Origin: Clostridiales bacterium
GTDB lineage: Bacteria; Bacillota; Clostridia; Christensenellales; Borkfalkiaceae
Length of the DNA stretch: 64,000 nucleotides
Direction: 5' to 3'
NCBI GenBank assembly: GCA_015069495.1
Contig: SVIN01000004.1
Span: 25,166-89,165, forward strand
In this document: in pieces, positions 1 to 10,800 of the stretch
Layout: every line of letters begins with the position of its first letter
Position numbering within the stretch: position 1 is the first letter of the stretch
The notes under the pieces: generated by a model
Seen by the model: the letters and a program-made list of their open reading frames with translations, nothing else
What the model was told of the DNA's origin: nothing
The model's database searches: none
Position numbers and translations under genes: made by a program

Positions 1-2555
1 CGGACTTCCAAACAAACTCTGTCAAGGATAAAACGGTTACGCTTGGCAAGCGCGTGGTAGAACCCAGCGTTTACATTTTGGAAGAAAATCCCAACAACTT
101 GCACGTGTATGGGTGGTATACGGATAAGGATTTTACCACGAAATGGGATTTCAAGAAGGACAAAGTGGAAGGGAATATGACCCTTTACGCGCGTTGGGTG
201 GAATTGTTTGACGTAGCTTACTACGTAAACGGTACTTACGTAAAAACGGAAAACGTCTTTAAGGGCGATTTGTTGGAAGAAGACGCGACCATCGTGGAAG
301 GGTTCCGTTATATGGGTACGTACACCAACGATGATTATGAAGACAAAATCGATTTCACAGAACCCGTAACCAGCAACATGGACGTATTTGTACTCCGTTC
401 GGAAGGGTTGTATATCAGCGACCACACGGAAGAAGGGGAGCTTTCTTCCGGCACGCTGACGGAAAATTTGGTGGCGTACCTCGGTACGTTTGGCGACCCC
501 AAAAAAGGTGAAAAGGACGAAGAAGGCTGGGTAGAGGAATACACGGTACAAACAGCGTATGAAACGGGTACGGTGGAAGAAAAATGTACCTACGTCAACT
601 TTGGTTACACCCCCACCTATGGCGATGGTTACGTGGAACTTTGCCGTAATTTCGATATTACGCAATCGCAAATCATCCGTATTTGGATGAAGAACCTTGG
701 CAATGCGGAAAGCGTATGTATGTACTTTACCACGATGTTGGACGTGGAAAATACTACCTATTCGGAAACGGGTATGAATTATACCCAAGCGTTCTGTTAT
801 CCCAACTATATCGGGAATGACTCAGCGCGCATTACCTTTACCGAAGACCAAAAGAACATGGACGAATCGGATGAATGGTTCTACGTGGATTTTAACTTGT
901 ATGAAATTTACAAGAACGGCTACTCGGTATGGGGTACTTCTCCCTTCCTTGGCGCGTTGCGTTTACAAGCAAACTACAACAGTGATAAGGACACGGAAGA
1001 TTTGTCCAACGTATTCTTGATTAAGGCGATTGAGGGTATTCCTTGTGACGTACCCGTGGAAGACAGCGCGGAGATGCAGACGAAGATGGACAATGCTGCG
1101 GGGTTGACCGCAGAACAGCTTGCAGAGGCTTCTTCCACGCAAACGGAAAACCCCAACGGGTTTGTGTTCCCTAAGGATTATGCGTGCGTAGAAGGCGCAA
1201 GCGAACACGCGAAAACCGTCAACAGCACGGAAGGTTTGTTGTTCTATGCGGACAATGAAATTCTCGTGCGTGATTACGACTCTGCAATCCATTCCTTCGC
1301 CATCGACGTTCCCGAAGGGAAAATCGTAGATATGGCTGCGTATACGACTTTGCACGTGAAACTCTGCAATTACGGTTACGCGTCCAATTTGATTGTATAC
1401 ATATATAATAACGAAGGGGTTCCCATCAAGGCGGAACTTGACATCGCTTCGCGTATGACGGCAAGCAAGAGTTATTCGGTGAACTTGTACGGTCAATTCG
1501 GTATGGAAGGCTCGCTTTCCCGCATTGAAGTATTGTATACTTCGCGCGGTGTGGATAACGTGATTGCCTTTGAAGAAATTTACCTCGGTGAATTTAAACC
1601 TTACGACAGCGTAGGTATCAACTTCAATGACAAGAATTGCTACGGCTTTACCTCGAACGATCAGGTAGACGTTTCGTTTGAAACAAGCCGAGGCGGTACG
1701 TTGTTTAACGTGAAGGAAAGCGGTGCGGTTGTGACCTGCCCCGATAAGACCTATAAGGCAACGACGGACGGGTATGGTTACGCTACTTTGCAATATATCT
1801 TGTATAACAGCTCGAACGTGACGGCTGTAACGGTAGAATATAAGATTGACGGCGAATTTACCACTCCTTATGTGTATGAATTGAATTTGGACAATAAGGG
1901 GAAAGTAAACCAAGTTACCTTGCCGTTTATTTTGAAAGAACGCGGTACGGTGCAAGCGTTGCGTTTGACCTTTGCAGGTACGGGCGGTATCATCTTGAAA
2001 GAAATTTCTTACAGCGCATTGCAGACGGGCTTGCCTTTCTACGAATCCTACGCCAGCGTATACCAAGGCCATGCGGATTGGGTATCGGGCGGTCAGTATA
2101 CGTATGATGAATCGTTGCAAGCGTCCTTGTTAACAAAGAGCGCCAGCGCATCGGTTGTCAGCTGTTCGTTGTATATCGGTTACACAAAAGCAAACAACAC
2201 GCATTTGGAAATTCCTCACGATACTTACAGCGTACTCGTTACGGAAACCACCAAGGTAAAAGTCGTTTACCAAAACAGAACGGATTGGGGCGCGGTTACG
2301 GTGAACCTTGTCTTCTCGAATTGGAATGACGCGTCGGGTGAAGAGAATCGCGAACTGCCCCTTAAGATTAAGGAAAATCACTTGGGCGCAGACGATGGAT
2401 TTAAAGCAGGTATGAATGAATACGAATGGTCGGTATTGACGATTGAAGTGCCTACGCAGTTCGTAGGTAAGTATCTGTCCAAGGTAAGCGTTGGTTTCGG
2501 CGGTTCGGAACTTGCAATCCGCTCTATTTCCATTGAAAACGGTTTGGAGGGTTAA
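1..2555 (+). CDS. Surface protein with InlB-type repeat, 5' partial
   Basis: The reading frame is open from the left edge (codons in phase from base 3) to the TAA at 2553-2555, so the start and any signal peptide lie outside the window; a GTG at 54 is in frame but has no ribosome binding site. The first visible segment, ending in the YARW motif near base 200, matches the InlB/Listeria-Bacteroides repeat that is common in Gram-positive surface proteins. The rest is beta-rich, with alternating hydrophobic residues and several jelly-roll-like segments of carbohydrate-binding type, but I cannot name a catalytic domain. The next gene starts 2 bases after the stop, so the two are probably co-transcribed. 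An exported binding or adhesion role is inferred. Confidence 0.8.
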   Translation, partial: DFQTNSVKDKTVTLGKRVVEPSVYILEENPNNLHVYGWYTDKDFTTKWDFKKDKVEGNMTLYARWVELFDVAYYVNGTYVKTENVFKGDLLEEDATIVEGFRYMGTYTNDDYEDKIDFTEPVTSNMDVFVLRSEGLYISDHTEEGELSSGTLTENLVAYLGTFGDPKKGEKDEEGWVEEYTVQTAYETGTVEEKCTYVNFGYTPTYGDGYVELCRNFDITQSQIIRIWMKNLGNAESVCMYFTTMLDVENTTYSETGMNYTQAFCYPNYIGNDSARITFTEDQKNMDESDEWFYVDFNLYEIYKNGYSVWGTSPFLGALRLQANYNSDKDTEDLSNVFLIKAIEGIPCDVPVEDSAEMQTKMDNAAGLTAEQLAEASSTQTENPNGFVFPKDYACVEGASEHAKTVNSTEGLLFYADNEILVRDYDSAIHSFAIDVPEGKIVDMAAYTTLHVKLCNYGYASNLIVYIYNNEGVPIKAELDIASRMTASKSYSVNLYGQFGMEGSLSRIEVLYTSRGVDNVIAFEEIYLGEFKPYDSVGINFNDKNCYGFTSNDQVDVSFETSRGGTLFNVKESGAVVTCPDKTYKATTDGYGYATLQYILYNSSNVTAVTVEYKIDGEFTTPYVYELNLDNKGKVNQVTLPFILKERGTVQALRLTFAGTGGIILKEISYSALQTGLPFYESYASVYQGHADWVSGGQYTYDESLQASLLTKSASASVVSCSLYIGYTKANNTHLEIPHDTYSVLVTETTKVKVVYQNRTDWGAVTVNLVFSNWNDASGEENRELPLKIKENHLGADDGFKAGMNEYEWSVLTIEVPTQFVGKYLSKVSVGFGGSELAIRSISIENGLEG

Positions 2556-2557
2556 TT

Positions 2558-4258
2558 ATGAAGAAAACCTTTGATAAAACAACGGCGAAAAAATGGCTGT
2601 GTCTTTTGTTGGCAACGATGACGTTGGCGGGGACTTGTTCGTGTAACGGCAAGGACAATTCCTCGTCCGTTGATGCGGGCAATTCGTCTGCTTCGGAAGC
2701 GCCCGAAACAGGCGAAACTAAGCCAAATTATACCTTGGATAGTTACGATTTTATCACCGTTTTTACGGATGGCGCAAAGAAGACGTTAAAGCGCTACAAT
2801 GCACAGGTTCCTGCGGAAAACGGTCAAATCGTATACGACGTATACAGCAACCTCGGCAATAGAAATTACTTGAAATTGAATTTAAGCACGAACGTGGATT
2901 TGGTTGGGTATATCAACTACTACAACAACGCGGATAAAACGGTGACGCATTCGGAAAAATTCTTTGTAGAAGCGGACAGCACCGAATTTATCACCTTCCT
3001 CGATGCATTCCGCGCGGGTGCGTACGGTGCGTTTGAAAAGACGATCACGACCATCACGTTCCAAAACGTAGACGCGACCAAGGAAGGGGTGATGCGTTTT
3101 GATTCGGCAGAGATTTGCGACCGTAAAATTGTAACCGACGAATACATGTACGTCAGCGATGGTTCGACCGTGGTGGGGACTTCCGCATATTACGGCGGTT
3201 GTATCACCTATCTTGAAAAGTTGGAACAAGACGTTGTAGAATACATGGACAGCGACGGTAACATTTGTATCGACCGTGACGTTGACCCTGATTCAGTTCC
3301 CCGTGTGACCAGCACGTCGGTAAACATGGTCAATATCATGGATCTTGGCCGTGAAATTCAACCGTCCTATTATTCGGGCGTTAAAAAGGAAAACGGCTAC
3401 GATCCTCAATACGATCCCGAAGACGTATACGATGGTTTGACGGGTTCTGAGCCCATTTACAATCCCATTCAATGCGGTGACTACGGCGGGCACAGCCCCC
3501 AAATCATTGATTACAATTATCAAAGCGATAGATTGTATATCAAGATGAAAGCGCAGGAATGGTTCTTCGGTTGTAACATTCAGGCGAATGGGTATATCGA
3601 AGTAACCTATTACTTTGATGAAAACGGCTCGTTGATAGTCGACAATCGTTACACCGATTTCTCGCAATTCATCAACGAATACGAAGTGCCGATGCACATG
3701 CAGGAAACCCCCGCAACGTACATCGTATATCCTTTCAATTACTTCTACTGTGAAACCAAACAGGGTACGATTTTCGATGAAAAAGTCGGCGAACAAAACG
3801 GCAGAACACAGTCCAAGCATACCAAAAACCATGCGGTGACGGGGGATTATATTTACGACCTCAAAGCAAAAACCTTGAAAAACAGCTGGTGTGCGTTCGT
3901 AAACCAAAACAAATTCGGCGTAGGTATCTACATGCCCAATGCGGATAAGTATATTGCTTCCCGCGGTAGAAAATCTGTAAACTATTTCAGTGAAAAGGGC
4001 AACAGCCGTTATTACGAAGAGTTCTTCCAATTCAGCGAAGACGAATTGGTGCCTAGCTACGCGGTATTCAATTACAGCTATATCAACCCTTCGTTGGAAC
4101 GCAGAATGATTCAGTTTGTGCCCCTTGAATATTCCTACGCGTTGTTCATTGGCGATACCGACGAAATGGGCGCGGCGTTTAACGACTTAAAAAAGAGCGG
4201 CAAATTGACCAATGCGCACTTGAATGATGATGCGACTAGAGGCTGGCCTGATTTTTAA
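2558..4258 (+). CDS. Probable lipoprotein of unknown function
   Basis: This 566-residue protein starts at an ATG 6 bases after a GGAGG. Residues 1-29 form a signal peptide with a Lys-rich start, a hydrophobic core and a Cys pair (C27 and C29) followed by a Ser-rich linker. This is typical of lipoproteins, although neither Cys sits in an ideal lipobox. The mature part has beta-sandwich-like stretches and a Tyr/Asn-rich central region around residues 270-400. I recognise no enzyme motif. Its place between two exported-protein genes, with 2- and 14-base gaps, suggests a role in the same cell-surface assembly. It could be a solute-binding or carbohydrate-binding lipoprotein, but ABC substrate-binding hallmarks are not evident. 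Confidence 0.75.
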   Translation: MKKTFDKTTAKKWLCLLLATMTLAGTCSCNGKDNSSSVDAGNSSASEAPETGETKPNYTLDSYDFITVFTDGAKKTLKRYNAQVPAENGQIVYDVYSNLGNRNYLKLNLSTNVDLVGYINYYNNADKTVTHSEKFFVEADSTEFITFLDAFRAGAYGAFEKTITTITFQNVDATKEGVMRFDSAEICDRKIVTDEYMYVSDGSTVVGTSAYYGGCITYLEKLEQDVVEYMDSDGNICIDRDVDPDSVPRVTSTSVNMVNIMDLGREIQPSYYSGVKKENGYDPQYDPEDVYDGLTGSEPIYNPIQCGDYGGHSPQIIDYNYQSDRLYIKMKAQEWFFGCNIQANGYIEVTYYFDENGSLIVDNRYTDFSQFINEYEVPMHMQETPATYIVYPFNYFYCETKQGTIFDEKVGEQNGRTQSKHTKNHAVTGDYIYDLKAKTLKNSWCAFVNQNKFGVGIYMPNADKYIASRGRKSVNYFSEKGNSRYYEEFFQFSEDELVPSYAVFNYSYINPSLERRMIQFVPLEYSYALFIGDTDEMGAAFNDLKKSGKLTNAHLNDDATRGWPDF

Positions 4259-4272
4259 GGAGGGATAAAACA

Positions 4273-6540
4273 ATGAAGACGTTTAGAAAGATGATTGTGA
4301 CAACGCTTTGTGCATCGTGCGCGGTTTGCGCAGGTGTTGCAACGGCGGAATGGAATGATATCAACGTGGCAAGCGCGGCGGTGGCAACCGAATACACCAC
4401 CGTGGAAACCGCCATGATGATGAAGTTGGAAAACGTAAGCATAGACAACGGCAATTTCAATATCTACGTGACTTTACCTGAATATGATACGACCGTTACA
4501 CAAGATTACGTAAGATACACGGACGTGAATTTGACAAACGTATTTAACAATTTCGGGTTTTTCGACAGCGTAAAAATCGGGGAAAAGACCTTGCGTGAAT
4601 TGGGTTGTACGGAATTTTGGGAAAATACGATTGCATTTGGCGTAGGCGAACCCAAAAACGTTGTGAAATTGTATTTGCATGCAGACCCCGCTGTATGGAC
4701 GGCGGCGGCACAAGCAGGGGAAGTTGTTTTTGGCGACGAACAACCTGACGTGACGATTGCAAAAGGTACGATTATCCCTGGGTATACGTACTTGACGGGC
4801 GCAGAAGACGCCAAGATTTACAAGGCAAATCAAACCTACGTAACCGAACGTATTACGCCTTTGACCTACAGCTACTATACCGCGGCGCAAACGCAGATTG
4901 ATGGGGTGCGCTACGTACAACCGTACGATAATACGTACAATTGCGGGTATCTCGGCGTTTCCTTGGTTGGGGATGATTATGCAGCCAACGGAACGCAAAA
5001 AGAATTTATCCCTGCTTACCAAAATGCCTATGCAGGGGATTTGATTCCCGACAACTTTACCAAGAAAATTCTTGTCAACGGTGAAGCGGGCAAGGTAGGC
5101 ACTTATGCCTTGGTTAACCTTGGCGAAAGAGGGAAAGGGTATTTCTCGTTTGTTATCCGTGTGCCTGAAGAAGAAATTGAAACGATTACCATCCCTAAAG
5201 GTACTTGTTTCCCTTCCTACCTCATGGAAACTTTCCGTTCCCTCAACAGCGGAAATTTCGTGTATTTTGGTTTTGCAACGACGGAAGACGTAACCCTTAT
5301 GAAAACCACAAGCGGTGATTTCGTGGTCTTTGAAGGTTATGCGGATAAGAAAATTGCAGAATTGAACGCATACCGTGCAGGAAAGACGGAAACGGAATAT
5401 TTCCAAACCGATTTGACGTTCATGGATACAACGGTAGAAACTGCGATTGTTGCGTTAAACCAAGCAACCAGCATTGCGGAAGTGGACGAGGCGTTCGATT
5501 TTGCAAAGTCGGAAATCGACGCTATTGAAACCAAGACGGTTGTGATTGCAAATGCGAAGGCGGAATTGGAAGGCTACAAAGCAGACGTTTTCCGCGCAGA
5601 AGAAACGGCACAACGTACAGCGATTGTGGAATCGGCTTTCACAGCGATTGACAATGCCGTAAATGGAAATGCGGTAGAAACTGCGGTTTCGTCGGCAAAA
5701 ACGCAAATCGACGCGTTGAAGACTGCGGCGCAGTACGCCGATGAAGAATTGGCGGTGGAAAAGGCGGCGGCGAACGCGGAAATCAACGGATATCGCGCGG
5801 ACGTTGTATACCTTGCGGAACAAGCGGCAGAACGCACGGCGGCGGTCGAAGCGGGCTTGCAAGCAGTGGTAAACGCAACCACTTCGGAAGAAATTGCGCA
5901 AGCGGTTGCAGGCGTAAAAACGGCGGTAAACGCTTTGACGGCGAAGGCAACGATTGTGGATGCGGCGAAGGCGGAAGTGAGCGCATATAACGCGGATAAG
6001 GTATACCGTGAAGCGGAAGCAACGGCGCGCACTGCAGCGATTTCTACGGCAAATACAGCGTTGGATAACGCAGTAAGCCAAGCGGACGTAGACAATGCCA
6101 TCGCAACGGCAATCGCAACGATTGACGCATTGAAGACGGATATCGAATGGACGGAAGAAGAAAAAGCGGCGGCGGATGCTGTGTACGGCGAAGAAAAGAA
6201 AGCCGCTTTGACGACGATTAACGAACTCAAAGCCACGGTCGTGTATGACGATTACACTGTTGAAAACCACGCAGTGATCAACGAGTTGTACCGCGCGGCA
6301 AAAGAAGGGGTAGAATACGCCTTGACGGCAGAAGCCATCAACGAAGCGGTGGAAACGTTTGAAACGGGTCTTGCGGCAGTGGCGAAGCTTAGCGAAGAAA
6401 AAACTCCAAGTGACTGCGTGTTGCCCGATGATTCGATCGACAAAGAAAAGTCTGGCTGTAAATCCAGCGTAGGTCTTGCAAGTTTGGCGGTTTTGACGGC
6501 GCTTGGCGGGGTACTTATCCACAAGAAAAAAGAAAATTGA
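4273..6540 (+). CDS. Helical-repeat surface protein with Cys-containing C-terminal anchor
   Basis: The 755-residue protein is preceded by AAGGAGGG. It has an N-terminal Sec signal peptide (about residues 1-35). Two beta-rich modules follow (about 35-360), each carrying a Gly-x-x-x-Pro-[SG]-Tyr motif such as KGTCFPSY; the same module recurs in the large gene at 7883. Residues about 360-700 are Ala-rich helical repeats of roughly 70 residues with recurring phrases such as YxADVxRxxE and IDAL, resembling FIVAR or three-helix spacer repeats. The C-terminus has the motif SGCKSS, a hydrophobic helix and a basic tail (HKKKEN). No LPXTG is present. The tail looks like a cell-envelope sorting signal built around a Cys, but no cognate enzyme is visible here. 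It may be a stalk presenting the N-terminal modules. Confidence 0.75.
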   Translation: MKTFRKMIVTTLCASCAVCAGVATAEWNDINVASAAVATEYTTVETAMMMKLENVSIDNGNFNIYVTLPEYDTTVTQDYVRYTDVNLTNVFNNFGFFDSVKIGEKTLRELGCTEFWENTIAFGVGEPKNVVKLYLHADPAVWTAAAQAGEVVFGDEQPDVTIAKGTIIPGYTYLTGAEDAKIYKANQTYVTERITPLTYSYYTAAQTQIDGVRYVQPYDNTYNCGYLGVSLVGDDYAANGTQKEFIPAYQNAYAGDLIPDNFTKKILVNGEAGKVGTYALVNLGERGKGYFSFVIRVPEEEIETITIPKGTCFPSYLMETFRSLNSGNFVYFGFATTEDVTLMKTTSGDFVVFEGYADKKIAELNAYRAGKTETEYFQTDLTFMDTTVETAIVALNQATSIAEVDEAFDFAKSEIDAIETKTVVIANAKAELEGYKADVFRAEETAQRTAIVESAFTAIDNAVNGNAVETAVSSAKTQIDALKTAAQYADEELAVEKAAANAEINGYRADVVYLAEQAAERTAAVEAGLQAVVNATTSEEIAQAVAGVKTAVNALTAKATIVDAAKAEVSAYNADKVYREAEATARTAAISTANTALDNAVSQADVDNAIATAIATIDALKTDIEWTEEEKAAADAVYGEEKKAALTTINELKATVVYDDYTVENHAVINELYRAAKEGVEYALTAEAINEAVETFETGLAAVAKLSEEKTPSDCVLPDDSIDKEKSGCKSSVGLASLAVLTALGGVLIHKKKEN

Positions 6541-6567
6541 CGGTTTGTAGAGAAAGAGAGTAAAAAA

Positions 6568-7842
6568 ATGAAAAAGATAAAGATTGCGGTTGTTGGGTAT
6601 GGCAACCGAGGGCAAGTGTATGCGGATTATTCGTTGGACGAACCCAACGAAGTGGAAGTTGCCGCTGTCATTGACCCGAATGAATATAAACTGAGCGTAG
6701 CAAAGGCGAGATATCACATGACGGACGGACAGTTGTTCACGTCGTATGCGGATTTTGTGGCTTCTAATTTGGAAGTGGATATCGTGGTGAATGCAACGAT
6801 GGAACAATACCATTATCAAACCGCGATGGAAATTTTACAATCCAAACGCCACATGTTGATTGAAAAGCCGATTGTGGCAAACAAAGAAGAACTCTTTGAC
6901 ATTCAACGCACGGCAAAGGAAAACGGTTGCATGGTGTTTGTGTGCCACGTGCTTCGTTACAGCCCGTTCTACAAGGCAATCAAAAATATCATTGCTGACG
7001 GAAATCTGGGGGAAATCACTTCCATGGAAATGAACGAACACGTGTGGGTGCCTCATTTCGTCGGCAGTTACGGCAGGGGGAAATGGAACAAGGAAAGCGT
7101 GTGCGGAAGCCCGATCTTGCTTGCAAAATGCTGTCATGACATGGACCTTATCTGTTGGTTAAACGGTGGAAATAAGCCTCGTAAAGTGGCTTGTTTCGGT
7201 CATCGAAAACAGTTTATAAAAGCCAATAAACCCGAGGGCGCGACCGAGTATTGTTTCGATTGCCCGCACGAAAAGGAATGTCCTTACAGCGCGGTGGCGA
7301 TGCATTACGACCGCGATACGATGCCTTTTTTGACTTGGGACAGCTTAAACAAACCCTACAACGAAATCACCAAAGAGGAAAAGGAAGCATTCTTGCGCAA
7401 GGATATTTACGGGCAATGTATCTTTGATATCGACGGTGACGTAATGGACAGACAAAATCTGATTGTGGATTTCGACAACGGCGCAGTGGTAACCTTTACC
7501 CTTTCCTGCGGAACCTGCCGACCCGATCGTTATATCCATATCGTGGGTACGAAAGGGGAAGTGGAAGGCAAGTTGGAAGAAAATAAGTTTGTTTTGCGCA
7601 GATACAACCGTGAAGTTTCCTACCGCGAAGAGATTGTGGACGTTAGCAAACAGATTGTGAACAACGTACAATACGGCGGTCACAGCGGCGGGGATTACGG
7701 GATTATGTACGACCTCGTGCGGTACTTAAACGGGGAAAGAAATTCGATGTCGATTACTCTGCTGGATGATTCGGTGGCGAGCCATTTGTTGGTATATGCC
7801 GCAGAAGAAAGCCGTAAAACCGAACGGTTCGTGAAATTGTAA
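6568..7842 (+). CDS. Gfo/Idh/MocA-family NAD(P)-dependent oxidoreductase
   Basis: This 424-residue protein opens with the Rossmann dinucleotide motif VVGYGNRG (Gly at residues 10, 12 and 15) and has the family's EKP motif near residue 100. A Cys cluster, C229-x2-C232-x5-C238 followed by PYSA, sits in the C-terminal half and looks like a metal or structural site. The family oxidises or reduces sugars, sugar acids and inositols in the cytoplasm. A second member with the same cluster is encoded at 48923-50215 beside glycan-degradation genes, which supports a sugar substrate. It is the only evident cytoplasmic enzyme in an otherwise exported-protein operon; gaps are 27 bases upstream and 40 downstream. 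The exact substrate cannot be inferred. Confidence 0.85.
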   Translation: MKKIKIAVVGYGNRGQVYADYSLDEPNEVEVAAVIDPNEYKLSVAKARYHMTDGQLFTSYADFVASNLEVDIVVNATMEQYHYQTAMEILQSKRHMLIEKPIVANKEELFDIQRTAKENGCMVFVCHVLRYSPFYKAIKNIIADGNLGEITSMEMNEHVWVPHFVGSYGRGKWNKESVCGSPILLAKCCHDMDLICWLNGGNKPRKVACFGHRKQFIKANKPEGATEYCFDCPHEKECPYSAVAMHYDRDTMPFLTWDSLNKPYNEITKEEKEAFLRKDIYGQCIFDIDGDVMDRQNLIVDFDNGAVVTFTLSCGTCRPDRYIHIVGTKGEVEGKLEENKFVLRRYNREVSYREEIVDVSKQIVNNVQYGGHSGGDYGIMYDLVRYLNGERNSMSITLLDDSVASHLLVYAAEESRKTERFVKL

Positions 7843-7882
7843 ATTATTGGAAATCAATAAAAATAAAAAAAGGAGAAAAAAG

Positions 7883-10800
7883 ATGAGAAGGATGACAAGA
7901 CGGTTCGCAGTTGTATTGCTCAGTGTTCTGATGTCGGTATTTACCTGCATTGGCATTGCGTTTAACCTGCCTACCAAAACAGCGAAAGCGGAAACCATAC
8001 TCTCTACCAGCGGTTGGACGCTTGCGCATGAAGGGGATACCATGTTCCGTGTACAAAACGGTACCACGTATTGGACGACGGGCGAAGGTACCAACGTAAC
8101 CCCCGAAGCGATCATGAAGAATACCGAATTGAACGGTAAAACGCTTACCCAAATCAACGCCGAAAAGCCCGGCGCGATTACGGTAACGATGCAACCCGCA
8201 GCCGCTCCAATCGGTAGCTTTTTCCGTGTAAACATCAACACGGCAGTCGCAGGGTTCACCACCCAAGACGTAGGTACGGTGGTGGTAAGAGCAGGCTGGT
8301 CGCATAGCGATTCCAGCGGTACTTACACCTTGAACAGCGATTTGTATTTCGCACGTAAACAAAACCACAGAAGCCAAAGCGATTTGTGGAAGTATATCCC
8401 CTTGGAAAACGTGGTGGATATCTCGGATATGATTTCCGTACAAGACCAAGGTGCGTTGTATACAAATTCCCGTACTATCTTGTTCAGTACGCAAAACACG
8501 AAAACGTGGGGCAATAGTCCCGCAACACCCAACGAAGCGGGCGGTGCGTTCCTCAATACTTTGTATATCAATGGTAAGAGCGTTAAGCAGTGGAACAATG
8601 AAGCAGAAGCCATGCTTGCAAACGGTGAAATCACCGATATTACCTTTGGTTCGGCGCAAGGCAACATTAAAAACGGTGTGCCTTACGCGCCTATCTTTGG
8701 TTTGAACAGTTATTCTGACACAGTCGGCAGTTACATGCAGGTTACGATGCCTACGGCATATATCTCCAACGTAAGCTCGTTCAAGGTCGGCAAAGGGTTT
8801 GCGAACTTGACCGACGAGGGTATTTTGTATTATAACTCGAAAGACGTTGAATACGTAAGATCGGGCGGTTCGTATATCAAGGTTGCTTCGTCGGTGGATA
8901 TTTCCGATGCGTTCAAATTAGTTGCGCAGAATATTACGGCAAGCAACGGTACGATGCTGTATTACTTACATACCGACAACGTGAAATATTGGACGCAACA
9001 ATACGGCGAAGCTTCCATGGCTATCAATGAATACGAATGGAAGAACGTAGCGGATTCTGCTAAGCAAGGCGGCGCGGTACAAATGTCCTATTTAGCATTG
9101 AACGGCACGCCTTTGTACGATATCAACGCAAACGACAACGGCGCATACGGCGCAACGCAGGGCAATATTGCAAGCGGCAGCAAATACGCGCCCATCCTCG
9201 CATTCTTGACTACGCAGGAAATGGGGAACGCCATTAAGATTCAAGTTCCTTCCGCATATCCTTCGGGAAGCGCAGGTTCGGAACACAAAACTTTGACCAT
9301 CAAAAAAGGGTTCTTTGTTTTAGATACCGCAACCAATATCAAGTACGAAGTTACGAGAGATATCCAATGGGATAAAGAAGACGGCGCTTGGGTTGAACAT
9401 TATAACAAGATTGAAACCAACGTTACGATGGCGACGATGTTCGGTTCGGCAACCGACGCGTTCGCAGGGATTGCGTTGGAAGGCTGTGATTATGACCTTG
9501 CACCTGGTACCTATGCAGGCGACGTACAAACGGCAAAGAGCTTTGCGCAAAGCGCAAACTTCCTTTCTCATATTTTAATTAACGATGCGCCTTTAGCGAA
9601 ACCTGGCGAAGCGTTCTTGAACGTATGGGGCAACAAAGGTTACTTTACTTTCCGTCCCGGTAATAACACTGCGACGAAGATTACCATCTTGGCAGGCTGT
9701 CAATTCCCTACCTATAAGACGTTGGCTACGGGCGCGAAAGAAGTGTACGTAACGACCGAAGACGCGACGTTTGTCAAAGAAAACGGCGTTTGGGTACAAA
9801 AAGCAAACGGCTTGGAAGCAGGCGAATACGAAACGACCATCACCAAAGTACAATACGGCAAGGGGGACAGCAACTGGATGATGTTTACCTTGTCGGATAA
9901 GGATTATCCCAATGCAGGTACCGATTACAATATCGCGGCTGACGCGAATAAAGTAGCGTCGTTGAACTTGTACGACAAAGTAGTGGTAGACGGTTACACC
10001 GTACGTTCGTTATTGACCAAGTATTCTATGACGGAACCCCCGAAGGTAAACCTTTACGTAGAGGATTGCTTCGCGTTCCGTATCCCCGGTCAAGCAATCG
10101 GCTTGAACGGCGCGCAGACGGTTACCGTAAAAGCGGGCGCGCAATTCCCTTCGTATGAATACGTTGTGAATGGTGTGGAAGCGTATTACGTGCTTGAAGA
10201 AGACGTTACCTTTGTGAACGTAGGCGGTACGTGGGCGCAACAATACAAGGTAACTTACATGGCAGACGGTGAATTGGTTGGCGAATCGACCTACGTTTAC
10301 AGCAAAGGTGAAACCCCCATCGCACCCGCAGTACCTGAAAAAGAAGGGTACAGAGGCGCGTGGGAAGCTTACACCGTAGGCAGTTCGGCAAATATTACGG
10401 TACATGCCGTATATACCGCAAAACCGATTTCAAAAGGCACGACGGGCTTAAAGGAAATGAAACGTATCGACAACACCTCGAACATTCTCGTTATCAACCC
10501 CACCGTCAGCGATTATCCCAGCGATTACAACCTTGGTTTGGACGTATCGCACTTGCAGAAATTCAACTTGCTTGACTACGTCACCATCAATGGTCAAACC
10601 TTGCGTTCGATTGGCGTAAGTGGCATGGCAATCAATAAATTCACCCGTTCTGGTTTGGGTCTTGAAGTGAACGGCCTTAGCAATTCGATGACGATTGTCA
10701 TTCAAGAAGGCTGTGAAATTCCTTCCTACGAATTCTGGAAGAATCCCAACGGCACGACAAGCTGTTATACGATGGACAAAACTTATACCTGCGTATATTC

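Noticed and set aside
5455..6819. 454-codon minus-strand frame across the end of the helical-repeat gene
   Set aside because: It spans the junction of two well-supported plus-strand genes and has an Arg/Cys-rich shadow composition.
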